A stretch of DNA of 64,000 bases from CAXQZU01 sp964228555 (GCA_964228555.1 CAXQZU010000059.1:1-64000), one strand, 5' to 3'. Positions 36,265 through 45,663 are shown, counted from the first letter of the stretch. Notes: a model not told the origin generated them from the sequence alone. Numbers and translations are program-made.

Positions 36265-37034
36265 GCACGCGGGGCTCACGCCGCCTGCGCTGGCTGCTGC
36301 CGCTCGTGCTGGGCGTGGGAGCCTTCGTGGCGCTGGCGCTGCACCCGGGGGCGGACCTCGAGCCGGAGGTGCGCCGGTTCCTCGCCTCGATCGACGCCGG
36401 GACGACCGACGCCGTGAGCGCCCACGCGCAGATGCTCGCGCTGTGGGATCCCGCCGAGCTGCAATCCACCGCGGAGTACCTGCGCAAGGCGCTGGGGCCG
36501 CTGGCCTCCATCGAGGAGCTGGGCGACACGCGCCGCATCGAGGCCCCTCGCGGCCTGCCCGGCCAGTACCGCAGGGTGCAGGCCACCCTGCGCTACACCC
36601 GCAGCCAGCTCCCCGTGCTTGCCCGCTTCGACTTCGTGCGTACCGACGCGGGCTGGTCCGTGTGCGACTTCGAGATCGCGGTCCCGCGCGACGTGCCCAG
36701 CCAGGCCCCCGACTCGCTGGTGCCCGCCACGTCGCTGGAGCTGGCCGGCGAGGTGCTGCGCCATGGTTTCGACAACGTGCGCATGCGCCACGTGCGGGCC
36801 GCGCGGCGTGCCTTCCCGGAGGACGAGCCGCGCAACACGCTGCTGCCGGCCATCGAGGGCCTGCCCATGCCCACCGACCTGCACCTGGTCTCGCGCGAGC
36901 CCGCCGGCGAGGGCACGTGGCGCACGGTCGTGCGCGCGGCCTATCCCGAGGGGCAGGCGCGGGAGGTGGTGATGTCGCTCGCCCGCGAGGATGGGCGCTG
37001 GCGCTTGCTCTCGCTCGCCATCCGCGTGCCCTAG
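36261..37034 (+). CDS. hypothetical exported or membrane-anchored protein
   Basis: A 257-aa protein from GTG 36261, overlapping the dehydrogenase stop. A signal-anchor helix spans about residues 10-27. Two similar beta-rich halves can be discerned, about 60-150 and 165-257, each ending in a strand pattern with aromatic and Leu residues (DAGWSVCDFEIAVP; EDGRWRLLSLAIRVP). This resembles a duplicated NTF2-like or lipocalin-like fold. No family recognised. It is coupled to the isocitrate dehydrogenase gene and ends in CTAG shared with the convergent thiI stop. Confidence 0.55.
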   Translation: MSTRGSRRLRWLLPLVLGVGAFVALALHPGADLEPEVRRFLASIDAGTTDAVSAHAQMLALWDPAELQSTAEYLRKALGPLASIEELGDTRRIEAPRGLPGQYRRVQATLRYTRSQLPVLARFDFVRTDAGWSVCDFEIAVPRDVPSQAPDSLVPATSLELAGEVLRHGFDNVRMRHVRAARRAFPEDEPRNTLLPAIEGLPMPTDLHLVSREPAGEGTWRTVVRAAYPEGQAREVVMSLAREDGRWRLLSLAIRVP

Positions 37035-38278
37035 GCACGCCCGGGGCGGGCATCGCCGCCCCACGCGGGCCGCTCGACGCTGCGCGTCGCCCCGTCCAGC
37101 GCCTGCGCCAGCAGCTGTTCCCACGGCAGCGCCCCCTCCGCGCGCCGCAGGTGCTCGGGCAGGGCCCGCTTGGCCGGGCGCTGCGATCCCAGCGCTGCGC
37201 ACGCGTCCTCGTGGGGCCGGATCGAGATGTCGTAGGTGCCCAGGGCCCGGGCCTGCGCGACGATGTCGGCCTTGTCGGTGCCCGACAGCGGCATGTAGAC
37301 GGGCAGGGCCTGCCCCTCCTGCGCGAGGACAGCCTGCACGGCGCGCAGGTTGGAGGCCGTCTGGCTGGCCACCTGCCCCAGGCAGTCCCCGGTGACGAGT
37401 CCCTCGGCACCCTCGCGGGCCGCCAGCGCCGCCGCGATGCGCAGCATCGCGCGCCGGTACACCAGCATGCGCAGGGGCCCGGGCACGCCGGCGACGATCG
37501 CACGCTGGCAGGCCTCGAAGGGCACCAGCACGAGCGGCACCTCGCCCGCCGAGCGCGCGAGCATGCGTGCGAGGTCCTGCACCTTCTCCCGCACCGCCAT
37601 GGCGTCGGCCGTGCGGTTCCACAGGTGCACGGCCGTCACGCGCGCGCCGCGGCGCAGGACCTGCCAGGCGGCCACCGGCGAGTCGATGCCGCCCGAGAGC
37701 AGCGACAGGAGGTGCCCGCTGCTGCCGACGGGCAGGCCCCCAGGCCCGGCGCGCGATCCCGCGCTCACCACCGCGCAGCCATCAAGCACCTCGATGCGCA
37801 CCACCACGGCCGGCGCGTGCACGTCCACCGCCCGACCGCTGGCCGTGGCGCAGGCCGCGCCCACGCGCCGCGAGACGTCCATCGAGGGCACCGCATAGGC
37901 CTTGTGGGCACGGCGCGTCTCCACCTTGAACGAGCCCGGGGGCTGCGTCCCCAGCAAGGCCACGGCCGCGCCGGCGATGGCGTCCAGCGGGTCGGGCACC
38001 ACCTGCGCTGGGGCCCCGCTGGCCACGCCGGGCACGCAGCACAGCACGTCCAGCGCCTGCGCGGCGCGGACGCCCTCGCGCGGCACGGCCAGGAAGCGTC
38101 CGCCCAGCCGGATCACCTTGCCCAGCATGCTGGCGTGGCCCAGCGCCTCGCGCAGGCGCTCCTCCAGGCAACGCTCGAACTGCACGCGGTTGGCGCCCTT
38201 GGTGCCGATCTCGCCGTAGTGCAGCACCACGCCCTCGCAGGGCACTCGCACGGGCGGCTTGCGGGCGGGGCGTGTCAC
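37031..38278 (-). CDS. thiI: tRNA 4-thiouridine synthase ThiI
   Basis: A 415-aa protein. The N-terminal THUMP-bearing half (1-170) is followed by a PP-loop ATPase with SGGIDSPVA at 195-203 and TGDCLGQVASQT near 310. The C-terminal Cys of EDAC (near 360) fits the conserved catalytic position; there is no rhodanese extension, as in most ThiI. It adenylates U8 of tRNA for sulfur transfer and can donate sulfur to thiazole synthesis. GTG 38278 has no Shine-Dalgarno; GTG 38248 is an alternative. It lies 41 bases beyond the ferritin-like repeat gene and may be read through from the nuo operon. Confidence 0.92.
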   Translation of the reverse strand: MTRPARKPPVRVPCEGVVLHYGEIGTKGANRVQFERCLEERLREALGHASMLGKVIRLGGRFLAVPREGVRAAQALDVLCCVPGVASGAPAQVVPDPLDAIAGAAVALLGTQPPGSFKVETRRAHKAYAVPSMDVSRRVGAACATASGRAVDVHAPAVVVRIEVLDGCAVVSAGSRAGPGGLPVGSSGHLLSLLSGGIDSPVAAWQVLRRGARVTAVHLWNRTADAMAVREKVQDLARMLARSAGEVPLVLVPFEACQRAIVAGVPGPLRMLVYRRAMLRIAAALAAREGAEGLVTGDCLGQVASQTASNLRAVQAVLAQEGQALPVYMPLSGTDKADIVAQARALGTYDISIRPHEDACAALGSQRPAKRALPEHLRRAEGALPWEQLLAQALDGATRSVERPAWGGDARPGRA

Positions 38279-38319
38279 GGGGAGGGCGGGCGCGACGGGC
38301 TCGCGCCCGGCCCGGCGGC

Positions 38320-39378
38320 CTAGGCGCCGCCGGCGCGCTTGCGCAGCATGGTGCGGCGCGCCTTCTCCTGGGGCGTGATGCCGGGCTCGTCCGGGTCCAG
38401 CAACTCGGCCGCGGCCGCCGCCGGGGCTGCCGGGGCAGGGGCCGTCTGGGCGGGTGAGGCCGCCGCGCCGCCGCGCTTGGCCAGCATCTGGCGGCGGGCC
38501 TTCTCCTTGGGCGAGATGCCCGGCTCGTTCGGATCCAGCGCGGCAGCCGCCGGGGCCGCGGGCGCAGCAGCAGCCGGGGCCCCGCCCCCACGCTTGGCCA
38601 GCATCTGCCGGCGAGCCTTCTCCTTGGGCGTGATGCCGGGCTCGAGGGGGTCGAGGCCTGCCGCCGCCGCACCCGTCGGCGCAGGCGCCACGGCCGCCGG
38701 GGCGGCCGAGGCCCCGCCCCCACGCTTGAGCAGCATGGTGCGCCGCGCGCGCTCCTTGGGCGAGATGCCGGGCTCGCGCGGGTCCAGCGAGCCCGCTGCG
38801 GGCTTGGCGGACGGCTTGGCCGTGGCCGCCTTCTTCGCCGCCTCCTTGGCAGCCTTCTCCTTGGCCAGGCGTGCGTTGCGCGCGGCCTTGCGCGCCGCCA
38901 CCTTCTCGGCGGCGGCGGCCGACTCGCGAGCCTGCGCGGCCGCGGCCACGGGCCGCAGCGTGGCCAGCTGCGCCTCCTTCTCGAGGCGGATGGCCTTGAT
39001 GGTGGCCCGCGCCCCCACGGCCTCGGCGGGCATCACGGCCAGCGCCGCGTCGTAGCGCTGCAGGTCGTCCTCGAGGCCGCGCACGACGAAGGCGGCCAGC
39101 GTCGGGACAGAGAGGTAGTTGAGGTCCAGGTGCCAGTAGGGGAAGGCGCCAGCCAGCGGCACCGCGTCCAGGTCCTCGATCACGCCCGAGAGCAGCTGCG
39201 CGTGACGCCGGTCGTCACGGCGCATCTGGCTGATGAGGTCCAGCGCGTCGGCGTCCCCCGCCACGGCATAGGGCTGCGACTCGAACACGTAGCCCGCCGC
39301 GGAGTAGAACGAGCGCGTGAACAGCTCGTTGAGGGCCTCGAGGAAGGGCTGGCTGCCGGAAGCAAGACGCGTGGGCAT
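38320..39378 (-). CDS. ferritin-like protein with four C-terminal repeats
   Basis: A 352-aa protein. Residues 1-145 form a helical bundle with a ferritin-like pattern (FESQPYAV, then ISQMRRDDRRHAQLLSGVIEDLD, then a later helix EDDLQRYDAALAVM); the DDRRHAQLL helix is like the iron-binding helix of ferritin-like proteins. Residues 145-195 are a Lys/Ala-rich helix. Residues 200-352 hold four copies of a unit DPxEPGI(S/T)PxEKARR with Met-Leu-x-Lys-Arg after it, joined by Ala/Pro-rich linkers. Such repeats are probably short binding motifs. The gene starts three bases after nuoN and is the likely last gene of the complex I operon. Function unknown. Confidence 0.65.
   Translation of the reverse strand: MPTRLASGSQPFLEALNELFTRSFYSAAGYVFESQPYAVAGDADALDLISQMRRDDRRHAQLLSGVIEDLDAVPLAGAFPYWHLDLNYLSVPTLAAFVVRGLEDDLQRYDAALAVMPAEAVGARATIKAIRLEKEAQLATLRPVAAAAQARESAAAAEKVAARKAARNARLAKEKAAKEAAKKAATAKPSAKPAAGSLDPREPGISPKERARRTMLLKRGGGASAAPAAVAPAPTGAAAAGLDPLEPGITPKEKARRQMLAKRGGGAPAAAAPAAPAAAALDPNEPGISPKEKARRQMLAKRGGAAASPAQTAPAPAAPAAAAAELLDPDEPGITPQEKARRTMLRKRAGGA
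38330..38765 (-). repeat. four-copy repeat within the ferritin-like gene
   Basis: Four copies of about 35 codons each, at intervals of about 110-120 bases, encode DPxEPGI(S/T)P(K/Q)E(K/R)ARR plus a conserved Met-Leu-x-Lys-Arg. The DNA copies are similar but not identical, so the peptide pattern appears to be conserved by selection. Confidence 0.8.
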
Positions 39379-39381
39379 GGC

Positions 39382-40863
39382 CTAGCCTCCCATCCCCAGC
39401 AGCGTCACCGGCACCACGGCACGGGCCCACTCGAGGATCCAGCCCCACCACAGGCCCAGCACGAGCACGGGGGCCACCAGCACCAGCGCCAGCAGGCCGT
39501 CGGCCCACGACAGGCGCGGCACCTTCACCTCGCCCTCGGGGTCGGCGAGGTACATCGACGAGAGGATGCGTGCGTAGTAGTAGAGGCTGATCGCGCCGTT
39601 CACCAGGCCGATCACGCCCAGCCACACGTAGCCCTGCTCGAAGATGGCCGTGAACACCTGCAGCTTGGCCACGAACCCGAACAGCGGCGGCAGGCCGGTG
39701 AGGCTGAACAGCACGATGGCGAACGCGATGCCCAGCCACGGCACGCGCCGGCCCAGGCCGCGGAAGGCCTCCACGTCGCCGGTGCCCAGCTCGCGGATCA
39801 TCACGCCGGCCAGCAGGAAGGCGGCCAGGTTCATGAACAGGTAGGCGACGAGGTAGAAGAGCATCGCGGCCAGCGCGCCCTGCGACCACACGCTCAGCGC
39901 CAGCAGCAGGTAGCCGGCGTGCGCGATGCTCGACCAGGCCAGCAGGCGCTTGATCTCGCGCTGCCGCAGGGCCGCGAGGTTGCCCACCGTCATCGTCAGC
40001 ACGGCCACCGCGGCCAGCAGGCCCAGGAAGGCGCTGCCCTTGGGCCACACCCGCCCGAGGCGCTCGGCCCCCTCCAGCGCCGGGGCCGCAAGGTCCAGCG
40101 AGCCCATCACGCGCACCAGGCCGGCGAAGCCCGCGGCCTTGCTGGCCACGGCAAGGAAGCCGCCCACCGCGGCCGGCGCGCCCGCGTAGACGTCGGGCGC
40201 CCAGAAGTGGAAGGGCACCGCCGAGACCTTGAAGGAGAAGCCGGCCAGCACCAGCGCGCAGGCCACGTAGAAGACGGGCTGCTCGGCCGCCCCGTTGGCC
40301 AGCGCGGCGCGCAGGGCCTCCAGCGAGGTGCCGCCGGCGAGGCCCACGAGCCACGTCAGGCCGAAGAGCATGAGGCCCGAGGAGACGGACCCGAACAGCA
40401 CGTACTTCATGCTGGCCTCGTTGGCCAGCCGGTCCGCGCGACGCATGCCCACCAGCACGTAGGACGGGATCGAGACCATCTCGAAGGCGAGGTAGAGCGT
40501 GACCAGGTCCACGGCCATGGACAGCGTGCTCATGCCCAGCACGGCCACCAGCACCAGCGCCAGGAACTCGCCGCCCGGCTTGCGCAGCGCCTCGCCGCGC
40601 GTGGTGGCCAGCAGCGAGACCACGCCCACGCCGCAGCACAGCAGCGTCATCACCTGCCCGAAGCGGTCGGCACGCAGGGCGCCCAGCACGAGGCGGCCGT
40701 CCGTGGGCACGTGCATGGCCGCCCAGCCCGCCAGCAGCAGCGCCCCCACCGCCAGCGTCAGGGGCGTGCCCGGCGAGGTCCCGCGGCCCAGCAGGTCGGC
40801 CACGATCACGGCCAGCACGCCGGCCGTGAGCAGGATCGCGGGGAGCAGCGCGGCCAGGTCCAC
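39382..40863 (-). CDS. nuoN: NADH-quinone oxidoreductase subunit N
   Basis: A 493-aa membrane protein, about 14 helices, from GTG 40863 (three bases after the nuoM stop). It matches NuoN, an antiporter-like proton-pumping subunit of complex I: MLLFGLTWLVGL, the KRLLAWSSIAHAGY motif with its conserved Lys, and a helix with the conserved Pro near FSLTGLPPLFGFVAK. It is at the membrane end of the operon. Normal length for the family. Confidence 0.95.
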   Translation of the reverse strand: MDLAALLPAILLTAGVLAVIVADLLGRGTSPGTPLTLAVGALLLAGWAAMHVPTDGRLVLGALRADRFGQVMTLLCCGVGVVSLLATTRGEALRKPGGEFLALVLVAVLGMSTLSMAVDLVTLYLAFEMVSIPSYVLVGMRRADRLANEASMKYVLFGSVSSGLMLFGLTWLVGLAGGTSLEALRAALANGAAEQPVFYVACALVLAGFSFKVSAVPFHFWAPDVYAGAPAAVGGFLAVASKAAGFAGLVRVMGSLDLAAPALEGAERLGRVWPKGSAFLGLLAAVAVLTMTVGNLAALRQREIKRLLAWSSIAHAGYLLLALSVWSQGALAAMLFYLVAYLFMNLAAFLLAGVMIRELGTGDVEAFRGLGRRVPWLGIAFAIVLFSLTGLPPLFGFVAKLQVFTAIFEQGYVWLGVIGLVNGAISLYYYARILSSMYLADPEGEVKVPRLSWADGLLALVLVAPVLVLGLWWGWILEWARAVVPVTLLGMGG

Positions 40864-40866
40864 CGG

Positions 40867-42363
40867 CTACCTCGCCACCACGGCCGCGTGGGCCGCCGAC
40901 AGCGTGCTGGCCAGGCCGTTGAGCACGTCGCGGTAGCAGTCCAGCGCCATCGCGGGGAACACGCCCATCCACAGCGTCACCAGCGCCAGGGGCACCAGCA
41001 CCGCCAGCTCGCGCGCCGACACGTCCGGGTAGTGCGCCTTGTCGAGGTAGGCCGGGGGCGTCTGGCCCAGGTACACCTTCTGCAGCGTGATCAGGTAGTA
41101 GGCCGCGGTGAACACGACGCCCAGCAGCGAGACCAGCGCGGCCAGCTTGTAGGGCCCGTTGAACGCGCCGATGAAGGTCGTGATCTCGGCGATGAAGCCC
41201 GAGAGGCCCGGCAGGCCCAGCGAGGCGAAGAAGGCGAAGGAGGCCAGCACGGAGTAGCGGGGCATCGCCCAGGCCAGGCCGCCGAAGCGGTCGATGTCGC
41301 GGTGGTGGGCGCGCTCGTAGATCACGCCCACGATCATGAAGAGCATCGCGCTGATCGTGCCGTGCGCGAGCATCATGTAGTGCGCGCCGTTCAGGCCCTC
41401 GGGCGTGCCGGCCGCCAGGCCCAGCGTGACGAAGCCCATGTGCGAGACCGACGAGTAGGCGATCATCTTCTTGAGGTCGTTCTGGGCCATCGCCACCAGC
41501 GCGCCGTACACGATGGCGATCACGCTCAGGGCGCTGATCACCGCGCCCATGCCCGCCGCCGCCTCCGGGAAGAAGGGGTAGGCGATGCGCATCATGCCGT
41601 AGCCACCCATCTTGAGCAGCACGCCGGCCAGGATCATGGAGATGGGCGTGGGCGCCTCGACGTGCGCGTCCGGCAGCCACGTGTGGAAGGGGAAGGCCGG
41701 GATCTTGATGGCGAAGCCGATGAACATGCCGAGGAAGGCCGCCAGCGCCAGGCCGCCGGCGCCCCCGCCCAGCAGGCCCGAGGTGCCCGCCGCTGCGGTC
41801 AGCTCGGGGATCGACCACGTCTGGTGCTTGAGCACGATCATGATGACCGCGGCCAGCAGCAGCACCGACCCGAACAGCGTGTACAGGAAGAACTTGATGG
41901 AGGCGTACTGCCGGCGCGGGCCGCCCCAGATGCCGATGAGGAAGTACATCGGCAGCAGCATCACTTCCCAGAACAGGTAGAAGAGGAACAGGTCCAGCGC
42001 GCAGAACACGCCGAGCATGCCGCACAGCAGCAGCAGGTACATGGCGTGATAGCCCTTGGGGCTCTTCTCGATGTTCCACGAGGCCAGCACGCCCAGGGTG
42101 GAGACGAAGGCCGTCAGCAGCAGCAGCGACACGGCGAAGCCGTCCACGCCCACGTGGTAGCTGATGCCGTAGAAGGCCGGGATCCAGGCGTGCTGGGCCT
42201 CCAGCCGGTAGCTGGTGCTGCCGGCGGCCTCCACCGCCACCATGCCGGCCAGCACGCAGGTCGCCAGGTTGGCGAGGAGGTTCACCCAGCGCGCCTGCCC
42301 TGCCGGCAGCAGCCAGCACAGCAGGGCGCCCAGCACGGGCAGGAAGATGAGGAGTGAGAGCAT
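40867..42363 (-). CDS. nuoM: NADH-quinone oxidoreductase subunit M
   Basis: A 498-aa antiporter-like membrane subunit of complex I. Diagnostic segments are IPAFPFHTWLPDAHVEAPTPISMILAGVLLKMGGYG, NDLKKMIAYSSVSHMGFV and a C-terminal SGFIAEITTFIGAF. The motif PDAHVEAPT with conserved Lys and Glu residues places it in the proton-pumping NuoL/M/N class. ATG 42363, with the nuoL stop 12 bases upstream. Confidence 0.96.
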   Translation of the reverse strand: MLSLLIFLPVLGALLCWLLPAGQARWVNLLANLATCVLAGMVAVEAAGSTSYRLEAQHAWIPAFYGISYHVGVDGFAVSLLLLTAFVSTLGVLASWNIEKSPKGYHAMYLLLLCGMLGVFCALDLFLFYLFWEVMLLPMYFLIGIWGGPRRQYASIKFFLYTLFGSVLLLAAVIMIVLKHQTWSIPELTAAAGTSGLLGGGAGGLALAAFLGMFIGFAIKIPAFPFHTWLPDAHVEAPTPISMILAGVLLKMGGYGMMRIAYPFFPEAAAGMGAVISALSVIAIVYGALVAMAQNDLKKMIAYSSVSHMGFVTLGLAAGTPEGLNGAHYMMLAHGTISAMLFMIVGVIYERAHHRDIDRFGGLAWAMPRYSVLASFAFFASLGLPGLSGFIAEITTFIGAFNGPYKLAALVSLLGVVFTAAYYLITLQKVYLGQTPPAYLDKAHYPDVSARELAVLVPLALVTLWMGVFPAMALDCYRDVLNGLASTLSAAHAAVVAR

Positions 42364-42375
42364 TCGGGGGCCCCG

Positions 42376-44343
42376 CTAGAAGACCTGACGGAGGACGAGG
42401 AAGAGCGCGACGGCCGCCACGCTCCAGCCGAGGTAGGCACGCACGCGGCCGCCCTGCAGGCGCGAGGCGATGCCGCCCAGCAGCCAGGCCAGGCCGCCCG
42501 AGCCGCGCACGGCGCCGTCCACCACGTGACGGTCGGTGGCGCCCGAGACGCGGGCGCCGCGACGGCCCAGCGCACCGGCGCCGTTCACCGCGCCGTCCAC
42601 CACGCCGCCGTCGCTCCACGAGAACAGCCGCGCCAGCGCATAGGCCGGGCGCAGGAACATGTCGCGGTAGAGCTCGTCGAACCAGAACTTGGAGGCGCAG
42701 GCGGCCTCCAGCGGCGCCAGCGGCCGGCGCAGCGCATCCTTGGCCGCCGTGCTGATCGCGCGGAACACCACGAGGCCCAGCAGCAGGCCCAGCGCGCCGG
42801 CCGCGGTGGCCAGCATGGCCACGAAGCCGCTGTGCTCGAAGTGGGCCGTGTCGCCCACCGTGTCGAAGCGCTGGATCACGCCCACGGCGCGCTCGCCCAG
42901 CGGCGGGGCCAGCAGGTCGGTGTGCCAGGCGCCGTAGCCGGCCACCACCGAGAGCACGGCCAGCACCAGCAGCGGCACGGTCATGGTGGGCGGGCCCTCG
43001 TGGGCGTGGTCGTGCACGTGCTGGTCCTTGGGCTTGCCCAGGAAGGTGCCCACGAACAGGCGCGTCATGTAGAAGGCCGTCAGCAGCGCCGATCCCAGGC
43101 CCAGCCAGAACAGCACCGGGAAGCGGTGCCACGCGGCGGCCAGGATGGCGTCCTTGCTGTAGAAGCCCGACAGGAAGGGCACGCCCGCGATGGCCAGCAC
43201 GCCGATGCCGAAGGTGATGCCCGTGAGCGGCAGCTTGCGCAGCAGGCCGCCCATCTTGCGCATGTCCTGCTCGTGGTGGCAGGCGTGGATCACGCTGCCC
43301 GAGCCGAGGAACATCAGTGCCTTGAAGAAGGCGTGCGTGGTGAGGTGGAACAGGCCGGCGTGCCATGCGCCGCAGCCCAGCCCGAGGAACATGTAGCCCA
43401 GCTGGGACACCGTGCTGTAGGCAAGCACCTTCTTGATGTCGTTCTGGGCCACGGCGATGAGGCCCGCCATCAGGGCCGTCACGCCACCCACCACCGCCAC
43501 GACGGTCAGCGCCTCGGGCGGGAAGATGGGCATCATGCGTGCCACGAGGTAGACGCCGGCGGCCACCATCGTGGCGGCGTGGATCAGGGCGCTCACCGGC
43601 GTGGGGCCTTCCATGGCGTCGGGCAGCCACACGTGCAGCGGCAGCTGCGCGCTCTTGCCCACCGCGGCGAAGAACACGCCCAGCGCGGCCACCAGCATCC
43701 AGCCGTCCGACAGCAAGCCCTGCTGGGCGGCCGCGAAGATCCTCGGGAACTCGAAGGAGCCCACCGCGGCGTAGATGGCCATGATGGCCACGAGCATGCC
43801 CACGTCGCCGATGCGCGTGGTGATGAAGGCCTTGCGCGAGGCGTTGCCCGGCGCCTTCTTCTCGCTCCAGAAGCCGATCAGCTTGTAGGAGCAGAGGCCC
43901 ACCAGCTCCCACCCGATGAACAGGTGCAGCAGGTTGCCCGCCAGCACCAGGATCAGCATCGACACCGAGAACATCTGCAGCCACGCGAAGAACAGCCAGT
44001 ACTTCGGGTCGCCGTGCATGTAGCCCACGCTGAACAGGTGGACCAGGAAGGCCACCAGCGTCACCACGAACAGCATCACCGCCGTGAGGCCATCGATCGT
44101 GATGCTCACCGTCCACGGATCGCCCGCGCCCGGGTTCATCCAGGCCGCCGACCACACGGTGTGGGAGAAGCCCACCGGCTCGGCGAGGGCCGTGAGCAGG
44201 ATCGAGACCGCGCACGCCAGCGAGGTGCCGATGGTGAGCAGCGTCAGCCAGTCGCCCTGGCGGGGCAGGCGGCGGCCGGCGAAGTACTGGATCACGAAGC
44301 CGGCAAGCGGCGCGAGCAGCAGGACGAGGGCCGGGGTGAGCAT
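42376..44343 (-). CDS. nuoL: NADH-quinone oxidoreductase subunit L
   Basis: A 655-aa membrane subunit from ATG 44343, with long antiporter-like domain: PLHVWLPDAMEGPTPVSALIHAATMVAAGVYL, NDIKKVLAYSTVSQLGYMFL and GCGAWHAGLFHL. The C-terminal third has the long lateral helix region, but less conserved than in E. coli. It is the distal proton pump subunit. Normal length. Confidence 0.95.
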   Translation of the reverse strand: MLTPALVLLLAPLAGFVIQYFAGRRLPRQGDWLTLLTIGTSLACAVSILLTALAEPVGFSHTVWSAAWMNPGAGDPWTVSITIDGLTAVMLFVVTLVAFLVHLFSVGYMHGDPKYWLFFAWLQMFSVSMLILVLAGNLLHLFIGWELVGLCSYKLIGFWSEKKAPGNASRKAFITTRIGDVGMLVAIMAIYAAVGSFEFPRIFAAAQQGLLSDGWMLVAALGVFFAAVGKSAQLPLHVWLPDAMEGPTPVSALIHAATMVAAGVYLVARMMPIFPPEALTVVAVVGGVTALMAGLIAVAQNDIKKVLAYSTVSQLGYMFLGLGCGAWHAGLFHLTTHAFFKALMFLGSGSVIHACHHEQDMRKMGGLLRKLPLTGITFGIGVLAIAGVPFLSGFYSKDAILAAAWHRFPVLFWLGLGSALLTAFYMTRLFVGTFLGKPKDQHVHDHAHEGPPTMTVPLLVLAVLSVVAGYGAWHTDLLAPPLGERAVGVIQRFDTVGDTAHFEHSGFVAMLATAAGALGLLLGLVVFRAISTAAKDALRRPLAPLEAACASKFWFDELYRDMFLRPAYALARLFSWSDGGVVDGAVNGAGALGRRGARVSGATDRHVVDGAVRGSGGLAWLLGGIASRLQGGRVRAYLGWSVAAVALFLVLRQVF

Positions 44344-44346
44344 CGC

Positions 44347-44655
44347 CTAGCCCTTCAGGGAGTCGATCGTGTCGACGTCGATGCGGTCACGGCTGTCGAA
44401 GACCGCGAGGATGATCGCCAGCGCCACGGCCGCCTCGGCGGCCGCGATCGCCAGCACGAACACGCTGAACACCTGGCCGCGTACGCCGTCCGCGCCGTAG
44501 CGGTCGAAGGCCACGAGGTTGATGTTGGCCGCGTTGAGCATCAGCTCGATGCCGATGAGGACGGCCACGGCGTTGCGACGGGCCAGCACGGTGACCACGC
44601 CCACGCTGAACAGGGCGGCCGCGAGCAGCAGCCATGCGTTGAGCGGCAGGCTCAT
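44347..44655 (-). CDS. nuoK: NADH-quinone oxidoreductase subunit K
   Basis: A 102-aa membrane subunit from ATG 44655, with GGAGG five bases upstream; it overlaps the nuoJ stop (ATGA). Three helices. The conserved Glu of ELMLNAANINLVAF and the Glu of the AAAEAAVALAI helix, needed for proton movement, are both present. Confidence 0.95.
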   Translation of the reverse strand: MSLPLNAWLLLAAALFSVGVVTVLARRNAVAVLIGIELMLNAANINLVAFDRYGADGVRGQVFSVFVLAIAAAEAAVALAIILAVFDSRDRIDVDTIDSLKG

Positions 44656-45197
44656 GCACGCCTCCGTCGGGCGAGGTAGGCCGCCCCCACCAGCGCGGCC
44701 AGCAGCAGCACGCTCACCAGCTCGAAGGGCACGAGGTACTCGGAGGGGTCCAGCAGGGCGCGGCCCAGCGCCGCCGTGGTGGCCTCGGCGGCCGCCGGGG
44801 TGGCCGTGCTGCCGGGGAAGCTGCTGCCCTCGAGCGCCACCGCGAGGCCCAGGAACAGCAGCGCGCCCGCCAGGATGGCGGGCCACGCGCGCGTGGCCGC
44901 CTCCATGCCCAGCGCCCCCTTGAGGCGGCCGGTGAGCAGGATGCCGAAGACCAGCAGGACGAGGATGCCGCCGATGTAGACGATCACCTGCGCCAGCGCC
45001 AGGAAGTCGGCGCCGAGCATGGCGTAGATGCCGGCCACGCCGAAGAAGCAGGCCATGAGCGCGAAGGCCGCGTGCACGATGCGCGGTGCCAGCGCGGCCA
45101 TCGCGGCGCCCACGAGCACGACGGCCGCCAGCGACCCGAAGATCATCGGCGGCAGGTACGGCGTCAGGTCGGGCACGGAGAGGGCGAGGCTAGACAC
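44652..45197 (-). CDS. nuoJ: NADH-quinone oxidoreductase subunit J
   Basis: A 181-aa membrane subunit. GTG 45197 is chosen because GGAGG is six bases upstream; ATG 45203 would place that site directly against the start. It has the NuoJ hallmarks AFALMACFFGVAGIYAMLGADFLALAQVIVYIGGILVLLVFGILL, containing the pi-bulge helix TMH3. Its start overlaps the nuoI gene end and its stop overlaps nuoK. Confidence 0.93.
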   Translation of the reverse strand: MSSLALSVPDLTPYLPPMIFGSLAAVVLVGAAMAALAPRIVHAAFALMACFFGVAGIYAMLGADFLALAQVIVYIGGILVLLVFGILLTGRLKGALGMEAATRAWPAILAGALLFLGLAVALEGSSFPGSTATPAAAEATTAALGRALLDPSEYLVPFELVSVLLLAALVGAAYLARRRRA

Positions 45198-45663
45198 CGG
45201 CATCCTCCGGCAGGCCCGCCTCGGGGTGGGCACTGGTGCGCTTGGTGCGCCACGGCCCGTCGCCCTTGGTGAAGTCGATCTTGACGTGGTCGCCGCGCTG
45301 GAACGCCGACAGGTCGTACTCCTGTCCCATGTGGATGCAGTCCACCGGGCAGGGATCGATGCACAGCGAGCAGAACAGGCACTTGCTGTAGTCGATCTCG
45401 TACTTGGTCAGCCGCGCCGCCTTGCCGGTGCCCTCCTCCTCGATCAGGATGCAGTCCACCGGGCACGCCTTCGCGCACAGGTGGCACATGATGCACTTGT
45501 CCGGCTCGAACTCGTGCAGCCCGCGCTCGAAGGGGCTGAAGTAGGTCTTCTGCTCCGGGTACTGCACGGTCACCGGCTTGGTGACGAAGTGCTTCCAGGT
45601 GAGCACCATGCCCTTCGCGGTGGTGCGCACGCCGGCCCAGACCTTCTCGAGGTAGGTCTTCAT
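45190..45663 (-). CDS. nuoI: NADH-quinone oxidoreductase subunit I
   Basis: A 157-aa peripheral subunit with two 4Fe-4S sites: Cys57/60/63/67 (CIMCHLCAKACP) and Cys95/98/101/105 (CLFCSLCIDPCP). These are N6a and N6b, which pass electrons from the input module to NuoB. Normal length. Its start is one base after the nuoH stop. Confidence 0.97.
   Translation of the reverse strand: MKTYLEKVWAGVRTTAKGMVLTWKHFVTKPVTVQYPEQKTYFSPFERGLHEFEPDKCIMCHLCAKACPVDCILIEEEGTGKAARLTKYEIDYSKCLFCSLCIDPCPVDCIHMGQEYDLSAFQRGDHVKIDFTKGDGPWRTKRTSAHPEAGLPEDAGV

Noticed and set aside
38320..38800. Repeat array read as a mobile or satellite element.
   Set aside because: The copies keep reading frame and vary at third positions, so they are coding repeats.
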